DNA of 64,000 nt from DASPJR01 sp035628505 (GTDB taxonomy: Bacteria > Planctomycetota > SZUA-567 > H5-PLA8): the NCBI GenBank assembly GCA_035628505.1, contig DASPJR010000067.1, forward strand, positions 1 to 64,000. Direction: 5' to 3'. Of the stretch, positions 49,085 to 57,043 are shown one piece after another. The stretch's first letter is position 1, and every line of letters begins with the position of its first letter. Position numbers and translations under genes: made by a program. The notes under the pieces are model-generated. The model was not told the origin of the DNA. It did not search any database and saw only the letters and a list, made by a program, of their open reading frames with translations.

Positions 49085-50476
49085 TTATTTCCATTCGTCT
49101 TCGCGCAGTTTCTGAATCTTCAGAATCTGATCAAGTTTCGGCTGCAGCCGGTTCTGCGCGGCGTTCAGCGCTTCCTCTGCGGACATCTTGTTGAGCCACA
49201 CCAGTTCGAAAACATTGGTCATCTCTTTCTGATACTCATCCCAGACCGCAACCTTCGGCGGAGGAACACAATTCTTGCTCTTGGCCAGATCGATGAACAC
49301 CTTCAGAAAAGGATGAGGATGGCGTTCGATGAAACCGGGGCGGTCCTGCAGAAACGGCGTCAGCTTACCCTGGCCGCCGTTGTTCATCTCGCCAGTGGTC
49401 GGATCTTCAGCCTTGCCGCAGAGATACTCCATGCCTTCCGGGGAATTGATGAACTTGATGACTTCCCACGCTTCATCGACATGCTTCGCGCCGCGCGGAA
49501 TCGTGATCACGTCCATGTCGCCAATCGAAACGGGATGCCCGCCATCGTCGAAGTTGCTCGGGAACGGACCGCAGCCCCATTTCATTGCGGGACGATGAAA
49601 GCGGATGAAGTTGGCCATCCACACGCCCTGCAGCACCATGGCCACGCGGCCGGAAAGAAACGCATTCTGCGGGGAGTCGAACGAGCCGAAGCCCTGCTGG
49701 AACGCGAGCATGTCTTCGCGCCCGTATTTTTCAGCGAACTTCGCCACCCATTTGAAGGCCTCGATGTTTTTAGGATCGTTGGCAGTGAGTTTCTCAAGAC
49801 CATCGTTCAGCTTGCCGCCAAAGAAATAGCCCCACGACCAGTGCCACCAGCCCGGCTCGGGCGGCAGGAAACCCATCTGGATGATGCGGCCGTCTTTATC
49901 CTTCTTCGTGAGCTTCTCCGCAAATTCTTCAAGTTCCTGGATCGAGCGCGGCGGTTTCTCTGGATCCAGGCCGGCTTCGCGGAACATGTCCTTGTTCCAG
50001 TGCAGAGCGACTGCCGCGGGTGTGGTCGGAAGACACCACATCTTTCCGCGATGTTTGCACATCTCCCAGAATACAGGGATATATTTGCTGGCATCAATTT
50101 TATCTTTATCGCGCTCGATCAGATCGTCGAGTGGGCGCAGTGCGCCCATGTCGGCGAAGCTGTGCGTGTTGAATTCCCAGAAGCCGCAGATATCCGGCGG
50201 CTGCCCGCCGGCGATGGCGAGCGCGGACTTGCGATCCACTTGTGTCACAGAGAGGCACTTGCAGAAGATGACCTGGCCTTTTTTGTTTTTGATTTTCTTG
50301 CGGTTAAAAACGTCGATGGTGGCCTTCATGGCTTCGCCTTCGAAGCCAGTCCATTTTTCCCAGTACGTGATTGTGATTTTTTCGGGGGTCTGCTCGCGGC
50401 GCGGCGGCTGGTCGTAATAAAACGCCAGAATGAAAACCGACGCCAGCAATGCTGCAATCAGGTGCGGCGTTTTCAC
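49085..50476 (-). CDS. Extracellular sugar-binding protein of ABC transporter
   Basis: About 463 aa from a GTG at 50476 (GGGGG 8 nt upstream). A longer frame to 50605 adds an unconvincing leader. The N-terminus (HLIAALLASVFILAFYY) is a signal anchor with no lipobox. The mature part is a family-1 solute-binding protein: ITITYWEKWTGFEGEAMKAT, SALAIAGGQPPDICGF, MGALRPLDDL, WCLPTTPAAVALHWNKDMFR and DVITIPRGAKHVDEAWEVIK. It delivers a sugar to the MalF/MalG pair encoded immediately downstream. The palindrome GTGAATAAATTCAC (50585-50598), about 110 nt upstream of the GTG, is a candidate operator. Confidence 0.9.
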   Translation of the reverse strand: MKTPHLIAALLASVFILAFYYDQPPRREQTPEKITITYWEKWTGFEGEAMKATIDVFNRKKIKNKKGQVIFCKCLSVTQVDRKSALAIAGGQPPDICGFWEFNTHSFADMGALRPLDDLIERDKDKIDASKYIPVFWEMCKHRGKMWCLPTTPAAVALHWNKDMFREAGLDPEKPPRSIQELEEFAEKLTKKDKDGRIIQMGFLPPEPGWWHWSWGYFFGGKLNDGLEKLTANDPKNIEAFKWVAKFAEKYGREDMLAFQQGFGSFDSPQNAFLSGRVAMVLQGVWMANFIRFHRPAMKWGCGPFPSNFDDGGHPVSIGDMDVITIPRGAKHVDEAWEVIKFINSPEGMEYLCGKAEDPTTGEMNNGGQGKLTPFLQDRPGFIERHPHPFLKVFIDLAKSKNCVPPPKVAVWDEYQKEMTNVFELVWLNKMSAEEALNAAQNRLQPKLDQILKIQKLREDEWK

Positions 50477-50787
50477 GGTCCGAGCCCCCAGGCGCGCTGC
50501 ACGGCCAAAAGTAACCTCACAAGCGGCCCCTGCAAGAGCGGAAAACAAACGCCCTAAAGCTTTCACCAGAATGGTACTAAGCGCGTGAATAAATTCACAC
50601 CGCACCCTCGGGAAACACTTGGATTGATGTTTGCTTACCCACTGTCAGCGCCGGTTGAGCAGCCTTGCCGATTAGGCAGGCGCGCCGGCAAACCCGGAGC
50701 GTATCTCCGGGTGATGCTGCGAGGGGCGTCAGGTGCCGCGGACGATATGGATACGGCAGGTTCAAGGTTTCTTGAAGGAGAAATGAA
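50477..50787. other. Divergent intergenic region between sugar transporter and lipoprotein genes
   Basis: 311 nt without a gene. It contains the perfect palindrome GTGAATAAATTCAC (50585-50598), a candidate operator for the sugar transporter. A GC-rich inverted repeat TTGCCG...CGGCAA (about 50665-50692) is also present. No confident promoter hexamers are called. Confidence 0.4.
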
Positions 50788-52215
50788 ATGATGAACTCTT
50801 GGTTGAGCCGATTGTGCGCTTCAGTAGCGGCAGTCTCGCTCTGCGGCGGGCTCGTGTTCCTTTCGGGCTGCTGTGATGAAGATTGCGAACATGAAGTGGA
50901 AGTATCGTGTGGTGAGCCCAATTGTGAAGACGTGGTGCATGACGTCTCCTATGGCCCGGTGGAATATGGAACGACTGAAACAACCGTCGGCGGCGGAAGC
51001 CAGTCCGTCGGTGGTGAAACGCATTTCGGCGAATCACGCGGCGAATTTAACCGGGACGTTTCCGTTGAACCCGGCTTCGATCGCAGTATGGATCGCAGCT
51101 TCGACACCAGCGCCGGCGCGCCGCGCTGGAGCGACAGTGAAATCCGCATGAAGCGGGACCGCCTGATCGAGATCGAGCGCGAGCGCAGCATGTATCCGGA
51201 CCGGGCCGAGCGCCTGGATATGGAATCAGCCCGCCTGAACCGTGAGCTGAATGAAGTGAACGTGAATGTTTATGACAACCGCGACCGCAGCTTCGAATCG
51301 CGCGACGTCGATCATCACAAGACCAACATCAACGTGTACGACCGCGGCATGGACCGGCAGGATAGCGTGCGCTCCAGCCACGACGTGAACGTGAATGTTG
51401 ACAAACCAGCCGTTCGTGAAGAGCAGGGCGCCGTCAGGAGCGATGATGACAAGGCTCAGGACATCAGCGTGCGCGGTGGCCGTGACGCAAGCCGCGGCGC
51501 CGAGTTCAACACCGGACTGCGCAGCGACGTGGATCTGGAACGGGACCGCTCGATTCGCGCGCGCGAAATCCAGCGCCCGGGTCTTTCCGAACAGCGCCTG
51601 CGCACCGAATCGGAACAGCGCGCCGGCAAAGTGAACCAGCAGTCTGAAATCGACTTCAACGCGCGGCCCAACCGGGACGTGCGACTCGAAAACCGCAGCG
51701 ATGTGCGTTCAGACGTGCAGTCCAGCCCGAACTTCCAGCGTGGTATCGACAACCGCAGCGCGACAACCGCTTCGGACGTCGATCAGCAGAACACCTCGCT
51801 GCAGTCTCCCACAACTCCCGATGCGACGACTGGCGTGAGCACGCCGTCGGCTCCGAGTGCTTCCGTGCAGAGCAGCACTGACGCCTCGGCGCTGCCGCGT
51901 GAGCCGGTCGGCACGACCGACGCCGACGCGCAGTTCAACGCTGACGCCCCGAACCTGAACCCAAGCGCCGACGCGACCAATAGCGCCACGCAGGCCCAGG
52001 ATGCGGGCACGGGCGTTCCGAACGCGCAGCCTTCGTTCAACCAGCCGACCTCGTCCCAGACGACTGTCACGCCCGGTGGAACGGTGAGCTCACAGGTGAG
52101 CCCGCAGACCGGCGCGAGCACGTCAGTGGACGTTTCGGGACCGACCAGCCAGGCCGGCCCGAGCGCGACCCCGACGCCGCCCTCGTCAACGCCGAGCTCA
52201 GGCAGCAATCCGTAA
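50788..52215 (+). CDS. Disordered low-complexity lipoprotein
   Basis: A 475-aa protein; the ATG is 7 nt after GGAG, and a second ATG follows directly. The signal sequence ends in a lipobox (GGLVFLSGCC), giving a lipid-anchored, Cys/Glu-rich N-terminus (CDEDCEHEVEVSCGEPNC). Next come highly charged repeats rich in Arg, Asp and Asn with recurring VNVNVYDNRDRS / TNINVYDRGMDR / VNVNVDKP units. The C-terminal half is Ser/Thr/Pro/Ala-rich. The whole looks intrinsically disordered, with no catalytic domain. It may be a surface or envelope spacer protein. A strong terminator follows it. Confidence 0.75.
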   Translation: MMNSWLSRLCASVAAVSLCGGLVFLSGCCDEDCEHEVEVSCGEPNCEDVVHDVSYGPVEYGTTETTVGGGSQSVGGETHFGESRGEFNRDVSVEPGFDRSMDRSFDTSAGAPRWSDSEIRMKRDRLIEIERERSMYPDRAERLDMESARLNRELNEVNVNVYDNRDRSFESRDVDHHKTNINVYDRGMDRQDSVRSSHDVNVNVDKPAVREEQGAVRSDDDKAQDISVRGGRDASRGAEFNTGLRSDVDLERDRSIRAREIQRPGLSEQRLRTESEQRAGKVNQQSEIDFNARPNRDVRLENRSDVRSDVQSSPNFQRGIDNRSATTASDVDQQNTSLQSPTTPDATTGVSTPSAPSASVQSSTDASALPREPVGTTDADAQFNADAPNLNPSADATNSATQAQDAGTGVPNAQPSFNQPTSSQTTVTPGGTVSSQVSPQTGASTSVDVSGPTSQAGPSATPTPPSSTPSSGSNP

Positions 52216-52246
52216 GTCGCTGCAGTCGTCTAATAGCCCTCAAAAT

Positions 52247-52284
52247 GAAACCGGCTTTTATTAGCCGGTTTCTTTTATTTTTTT
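52247..52284 (+). terminator. Rho-independent terminator
   Basis: GAAACCGGCT and AGCCGGTTTC form a perfect 10-bp stem with a 6-nt loop, followed by TTTTATTTTTTT. It lies 32 nt after the lipoprotein stop codon. Confidence 0.9.
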
Positions 52285-52384
52285 CCTCTATCGAAAATTT
52301 TTTGAAAACGTCGATCTCATACGTAACATGTTCAGGCATCGTCACCTTAGGGTTGGCCGGGCAAAAACTCATAAGAGCGCATAA

Positions 52385-53245
52385 ATGTTTGATTTTCCGG
52401 GATACACGATCAATTCAAAGCTGGCAGAAGGCGCCTGTGCCGAGATTTACGCGGGCGTGGAACAAAGCACCGGGCGTCAGGTCGCGATCAAAATTCTGCA
52501 CCGCAAGCACCTGGCGAACAAAACCGAGTACAAGCGTCTCCAGGAAGAGGGCGCTCTTGGACTGAAGCTGCCGCAGCACGACAACATTGTTCAGTTTTAC
52601 AAAGCCGGCATGTCGGGAAACCTGCCGTATGTCGTGCTCGAATATGTCAACGGCAAGACGCTTCGTGAAATCATACGAAACAAGAAAAAGCTCGGCGATC
52701 TCGACATCCTGAAGCTGACGAAAGGCCTTGCCCGGGCGCTGCGTGCGGTTCACAATCTGAACATCTGCCACAAGGACCTGAAGCCCGACAACATCATGAT
52801 CAGCGAGGCGGGAGTTGTGAAGCTGCTGGATTTCGGTTTCGCTGAAAACATCAAAGCGTTCAAGCTCTTCGGCCGCTCGCTCGACGGCAGCCTGCCGTAC
52901 CTGGCGCCCGAAATGTTCAGCACCAAGAAGGCGACGCCCCAGACGGATATTTACGCTCTGGGCTGCACGCTTTACGAATGTGCCGCCGGCTTCCAGCCGT
53001 TTGGCGGCATGTCCGACGCCGAAATTGCGCAGAAGCAGCAGAACCTCAAGCTGATGCCGCCACCCATTCAGGCCAACAACCCCGGCATTTCCGTGTTCAC
53101 TGAAAAGATGATCATGATGGCGCTGCAGAAAGAGGTGGCGCGGCGCTTCAAGTCCGCTGATGAAATCCTGCTGGATCTTGCGCGCAACCCCGCCCTGCGC
53201 GAAACGCAGGAAACACAGCGCGTGCTGAAGAAAGTCGTCGGCTGA
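52385..53245 (+). CDS. Soluble atypical Ser/Thr protein kinase
   Basis: A 286-aa Hanks-type kinase that is just the catalytic domain. The glycine loop is degenerate (LAEGACAEIYAG), the ATP lysine is in VAIKILHRK, the catalytic loop reads CHKDLKPDNIMI (HKD in place of HRD), and the metal motif is DFGFAE. The activation segment ends in LPYLAPEMF (PE of APE). Replacement of HRD Arg by Lys suggests it does not need activation-loop phosphorylation. No membrane segment. It stands between the lipoprotein terminator and a convergent acyl-CoA dehydrogenase gene. Confidence 0.9.
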   Translation: MFDFPGYTINSKLAEGACAEIYAGVEQSTGRQVAIKILHRKHLANKTEYKRLQEEGALGLKLPQHDNIVQFYKAGMSGNLPYVVLEYVNGKTLREIIRNKKKLGDLDILKLTKGLARALRAVHNLNICHKDLKPDNIMISEAGVVKLLDFGFAENIKAFKLFGRSLDGSLPYLAPEMFSTKKATPQTDIYALGCTLYECAAGFQPFGGMSDAEIAQKQQNLKLMPPPIQANNPGISVFTEKMIMMALQKEVARRFKSADEILLDLARNPALRETQETQRVLKKVVG

Positions 53246-53333
53246 TTGCGCAACAAGGTTCGCGGAGAGTTTATTTCAAAAGCTCTCTGTGACCTCCATG
53301 CTGTGCCTCCGTGTTGAAGTCGTGTTCAGCAGC

Positions 53334-54500
53334 TCAGCCTTCCAGGCGCCCCAGCACATCGCGAGCGATGATCACGCGCTGAATCTGCGACGTCCCTTCG
53401 CCGATCTCCAGCAGCTTCGCATCGCGGAAGTAGCGTTCCACGGGGAACTCTTTCGTGTAGCCGTAGCCGCCATGGATCTGCACGGCATCGTCGCAGATCT
53501 GATTGCACACTTCCGAGGCGTACAGCTTCGCAATGCTGCATTCGCGCGTGTGCGGCTTGCCCGCCGCGCGCAGCTGCGCGGCGTGATAGACCAGGTGCCG
53601 CGCGGCTTCGACGCCGACGGCCATGTCGGCGATCATGTTCCCGACGCTCTGGAACGAACCGATCGCTTTGCCGAACTGCTTGCGTTCCTGCGCGTATTTC
53701 ACAGATGCTTCCAGCGCCGCGCGCGAAAGGCCGAGCGCCAGCGCGCCGATGCCGACGCGGCCGCCGACCAGCGTATCCATGAACACGCTGAAGCCGTGGT
53801 TCTCTTCGCCAAGCCGGTTCTCGACGGGAACTTCGACGTCTTCGAAAACGAGCTCGCCCCAGTCCGACCCGCGCATGCCGAGTTTCTTATCGCCGGGGTT
53901 AACCGTGAAACCTTTGCTCCCCTTCTCTATCAAGAGTGCCGTAATGCCGTGCGTCTTCAGCTCGGGCTTGGTGGAGACCGCGACGAGAAAAGTGCTTCCG
54001 ACCAGCGCGTTGGTGATGAAGATTTTCGCGCCGTTGACGATGTAGCGATCGCCTTTGAGCACCGCGCGCGTCTGCGTGCCGCCTGCATCGCTGCCGGCGC
54101 CCGGCTCCGTCAGCCCGAAGGCGATGACTTTTCGCGCGCTGCAGAAATCAGGGACAAAGCGTTTTTTCTGCTCGGCGGTGCCGAATTTCGCGACGGGCGC
54201 CGTTCCCAGTCCGACATGCGCCGAGACGGCCAGCGCGGTGCTTGCGCAGACGGCCGCAAGCTCTTCGACCATTGTGGCCGCGCAGAGCGCGTTCAGGCCC
54301 ATGCCGCCCAGCTCTTCAGGAATCGCGACGCCCAGCAGCTGCAGTTCAGCCAGGCGCGACCAGACCTGCGGCGGGATTTTTTGTTCTTCGTCGATGGCTG
54401 CCGCAAGCGGCTTAAGCTCGTTCTGCGCAAAGTCGCGCGCTGTCTGGCGCACGAGGGACTGTTCTTCGGTGAGATCGAGCGGTGCGAAAACAGTATTCAT
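53334..54500 (-). CDS. Acyl-CoA dehydrogenase
   Basis: A 388-aa flavoprotein with the full family pattern: N-terminal helical domain ([20 protein letters not shown]), FAD/substrate block [19 protein letters not shown], the middle beta domain with [20 protein letters not shown], and the C-terminal helical domain [20 protein letters not shown]. The catalytic base is in [20 protein letters not shown]. It introduces the alpha-beta double bond in acyl-CoA, most likely of short or branched chains. No electron-transfer flavoprotein genes are nearby. Between it and the upstream kinase lies a short stretch (ccaaaaGCTCTCTGTGACCTC region) that resembles one arm of the dispersed repeat at 63.5 kb. Confidence 0.95.
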   Translation of the reverse strand: MNTVFAPLDLTEEQSLVRQTARDFAQNELKPLAAAIDEEQKIPPQVWSRLAELQLLGVAIPEELGGMGLNALCAATMVEELAAVCASTALAVSAHVGLGTAPVAKFGTAEQKKRFVPDFCSARKVIAFGLTEPGAGSDAGGTQTRAVLKGDRYIVNGAKIFITNALVGSTFLVAVSTKPELKTHGITALLIEKGSKGFTVNPGDKKLGMRGSDWGELVFEDVEVPVENRLGEENHGFSVFMDTLVGGRVGIGALALGLSRAALEASVKYAQERKQFGKAIGSFQSVGNMIADMAVGVEAARHLVYHAAQLRAAGKPHTRECSIAKLYASEVCNQICDDAVQIHGGYGYTKEFPVERYFRDAKLLEIGEGTSQIQRVIIARDVLGRLEG

Positions 54501-54850
54501 TGCGGGAGCCCTCGCGAGTCATTACTGACGCTGCGGTCCAAAACAAGGATACCCGATATACAAAAGTAGTGCCAATCGCGTCGGGGTAGCGGGCACAGCA
54601 ATAGAAACGCGCGATTCACGACTTCTCCGCAGAAGCCAGGCGCAGTTGTTTAAAAAATGCAAAAATTCTCATCCTATAAGTGCTTTAATTCAATCGAATT
54701 ACATCAAGCAATGTTGCCATGGAGATTTTCGGTGCAAATCAAAATCTCAAGCATCTTAGTTAGGGTAGAGGCCTCTAATAGACTGCCCAGTCGACCGCCC
54801 TGCTACGAACGGCTACTCGCCGGCTGGAAGCGAGAACTGATGGCAATGCT
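54501..54850. other. Intergenic region, nothing firm
   Basis: 350 nt between the start of the acyl-CoA dehydrogenase gene and the end of a small membrane-protein gene. Upstream of the dehydrogenase the only notable content is an AT-rich part (54655-54700). No tRNA, terminator or repeat is convincing. Confidence 0.35.
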
Positions 54851-55249
54851 TCACCGGTGCAGAGAGTAAATCAGGAGGCTGATGCCGTTCAAGGGCGCGG
54901 CGATGACCAGAATATAAAAAAGCCGATGCACCGAGACGGTGTAGTCCATGCGCTCATCCCAATGCAGCGTGTCGACGACGCTCGTGAACACCGCGGCGTG
55001 GGCATGGGCGATAATATAGATCGACATCAGTATCTCGATGGGTGCAACCGAGTTCTGTATGCCCATTGCAACTATTGGCGCGGCGCTGAAACCACATTGC
55101 ATTGCGAAAATCCAGAGTTCAAAGAGCGAGAATTTTACTTTTCCTCGCAGGAAAACATACCATGGCAGCACCAGGCACACATCATTGATGACTTTGGAAC
55201 CCGAATCCAGTGGCGCATCTGGCTTGATCTGAGTGTATTTGTGGTTCAT
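54851..55249 (-). CDS. Small membrane protein (132 aa)
   Basis: Three or four hydrophobic segments (FSLFELWIFAMQCGFSAAPI, VAPIEILMSIYIIAHAHAAV, LFYILVIAAPLNGISLLIYS). The motif KFSLFEL before the first helix recurs in the next gene as QFSLLEL. Such FSLxxL-start membrane proteins are very common in planctomycetes and have no known function. The gene is AT-richer than its neighbours. The two small membrane genes may be paralogous in their N-terminal helix. Confidence 0.65.
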   Translation of the reverse strand: MNHKYTQIKPDAPLDSGSKVINDVCLVLPWYVFLRGKVKFSLFELWIFAMQCGFSAAPIVAMGIQNSVAPIEILMSIYIIAHAHAAVFTSVVDTLHWDERMDYTVSVHRLFYILVIAAPLNGISLLIYSLHR

Positions 55250-55312
55250 AGCTGTGCCCGCTTAAAGCTAACCACATCAGAACGTGAAAGCAAAGGTTCC
55301 GGTACGTCCCTG

Positions 55313-55594
55313 TCAGCTTTGTGGCCCAAACAACCAGTAGCCAGCCATAATGAACAGCGCAAGGAATGCAGGTCCGCAGAGAAGCAGAACAGAAGCCGCT
55401 CGTGAAAGCGGCCGATCCATAATCAGCCACAAAGCAAAATGACTCGCTACAAATAAACCGCACCATAATGCTGGAGTAGGGATTTGCGGATCAAATTTGG
55501 CAACTGCGGCATTCAACAGAATAAAGCTCCCTGCCAGGCCGTTAACAGCCACGAATAATTCTAGAAGCGAGAATTGGAATCGCGCTTTGGTCAC
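55313..55594 (-). CDS. Small membrane protein (93 aa), FSLLEL type
   Basis: Starts MTKARFQFSLLELFVAVNGL with three predicted helices (LAGSFILLNAAVAK, LWCGLFVASHFALWLIM, FLALFIMAGYWLF). The N-terminal KARFQFSLLEL signature matches a planctomycete-type membrane family of unknown function. It is separated by 63 nt from the other small membrane protein and lies downstream of the porin gene on the same strand. Confidence 0.65.
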   Translation of the reverse strand: MTKARFQFSLLELFVAVNGLAGSFILLNAAVAKFDPQIPTPALWCGLFVASHFALWLIMDRPLSRAASVLLLCGPAFLALFIMAGYWLFGPQS

Positions 55595-55636
55595 GATGTA
55601 ATGCTACTCGTCGCGGGCTGGAAGTCTGCTCTGCGA

Positions 55637-57043
55637 TTAGAATCCTACGCGGACCATCACGAAATAATTGCGGGCGAAGTCGCTGCCGCGGTTGCCGACG
55701 TGAGTAAAGCGATGGCCGGGCTCATGCATGAAGGCGCCGCCGGTGACCAGCAGATTCTCGTGGAACTTGTGTGTTATCTGCACGTCGATGGCGTGGCCGA
55801 CATCCTTGCCCGCGCGGCCTGTCGGATCGCGGCGCGTGCCTGTAAAGCTCGCCGCATCAAACATGAAATCGCGCGACTGCTGCAGGAATAGGCGGTGGTA
55901 TTCGATTTCAACCAGTCCGCCGCGCCAGGGCGTGGCCCGGATTTTGGCCGTGTAGTCTTCGAGATTCACGCCGGCAGCGACGAACAGTCTTCCGTGGAAG
56001 ATGAACGGATCAGGAAAGAGCGAATCAAAGCGCTCGGTGCGGCCGTCATCCGGGCGCGCGTCGCCTGAAGACAAGCCGTACGCGACTCCGAGGCGGACCG
56101 TGCGCCAGTTGATTGGAATGGTGTAGCCGAGATTGGCATCGCCGCGCCAGGCGCGCACGCGCTCGTCGCCGCGTGTGCCAAAATCGCCGGTGAGCTCCAG
56201 CGCGTAATCCCAGTTCTTATGAAACGTGCCTTCGGCGCGGCCGTTGAAAAGCCAGATACGCTCGGCGCCTTTGCTGCCGCTCTCGCCGGTGAACGTGTCG
56301 GTTTCGTTGACTTTGTAGAAAATGCCGCCTTCGATCAGGTGGCCGCCGGGAATGCCAACCGCGCGCAGCCACGAGCCGTAAAAATGGGTGTCGCTGGTCT
56401 TGTTCCAGTTGCGGTCGTCAAAAACCACGGGCGCGCCGCCGAACAGTTCGACTTCAAAGCCGTCCGGCTTCCAGATCGCTCGCGCCAGATCGAAGCTCTG
56501 CCCGCGGTTGAACCAGTCCTTGTCGCCGATCAGGTATTCGCGCCCCAGCTGCATCTCCTGCCGGCCAAGACGGAAAATGAGCGAGGGCTTGTCGACTACG
56601 TCCTTCATCAGGCCGATTTCGAGATACGCCTGGTAAAGGTCGAGTGAGTCTTCGTTGGGGTTGTTGCCCGGCAGGCGGTCGCGGAAGAACTCGTGTGCGT
56701 CCTGTGCTTCAACGAAAATCTTCGCGAGGTCGCCGTAGTGCAGATCGAAGTTGATGCGCACGCGGTTCTGGATCGAAAAGTCTTCGTCGTTCTGGTCGTA
56801 GCGGAAGTCGCGGCGGTTATCCACCGATTGCGCGCGCGTCTGCAGCGATCCGCCCAGGGAAGCTTCCCAGCCGCCGACGATCGGCATGTTCTTCACGCGC
56901 GCGGCCGCGTCGGAAAAAGGCGTGCTCGGCAGATCGGCTTTTTCCGTCGAATAAACGCCTTCGCCGCCACGGAGGGCTCCTGCGACGGAAAGCAGCAACA
57001 CCGCAAAGGCGACAGGGGACAGGGTGACGCGTGACAACTGCAT
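55637..57043 (-). CDS. Alginate-export-family outer-membrane beta-barrel
   Basis: A 468-aa protein with a signal peptide (SPVAFAVLLLSVAGALRGGE). Many amphipathic beta strands follow, with aromatic residues at strand ends, and the terminal residue is Phe (NYFVMVRVGF), typical of outer-membrane barrels. The AlgE-like family blocks RNRVRINFDLHYGDLAKIFV (seen as NRVRINFDL), FRLGRQEMQLGREYLIG and DWFNRGQSFDLARAIW are present. Family members conduct polysaccharide or small solutes. Its stop codon overlaps the end of the kinase gene by one base, so it is probably co-transcribed with the kinase-redoxin pair. This supports a Gram-negative envelope. Confidence 0.88.
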   Translation of the reverse strand: MQLSRVTLSPVAFAVLLLSVAGALRGGEGVYSTEKADLPSTPFSDAAARVKNMPIVGGWEASLGGSLQTRAQSVDNRRDFRYDQNDEDFSIQNRVRINFDLHYGDLAKIFVEAQDAHEFFRDRLPGNNPNEDSLDLYQAYLEIGLMKDVVDKPSLIFRLGRQEMQLGREYLIGDKDWFNRGQSFDLARAIWKPDGFEVELFGGAPVVFDDRNWNKTSDTHFYGSWLRAVGIPGGHLIEGGIFYKVNETDTFTGESGSKGAERIWLFNGRAEGTFHKNWDYALELTGDFGTRGDERVRAWRGDANLGYTIPINWRTVRLGVAYGLSSGDARPDDGRTERFDSLFPDPFIFHGRLFVAAGVNLEDYTAKIRATPWRGGLVEIEYHRLFLQQSRDFMFDAASFTGTRRDPTGRAGKDVGHAIDVQITHKFHENLLVTGGAFMHEPGHRFTHVGNRGSDFARNYFVMVRVGF

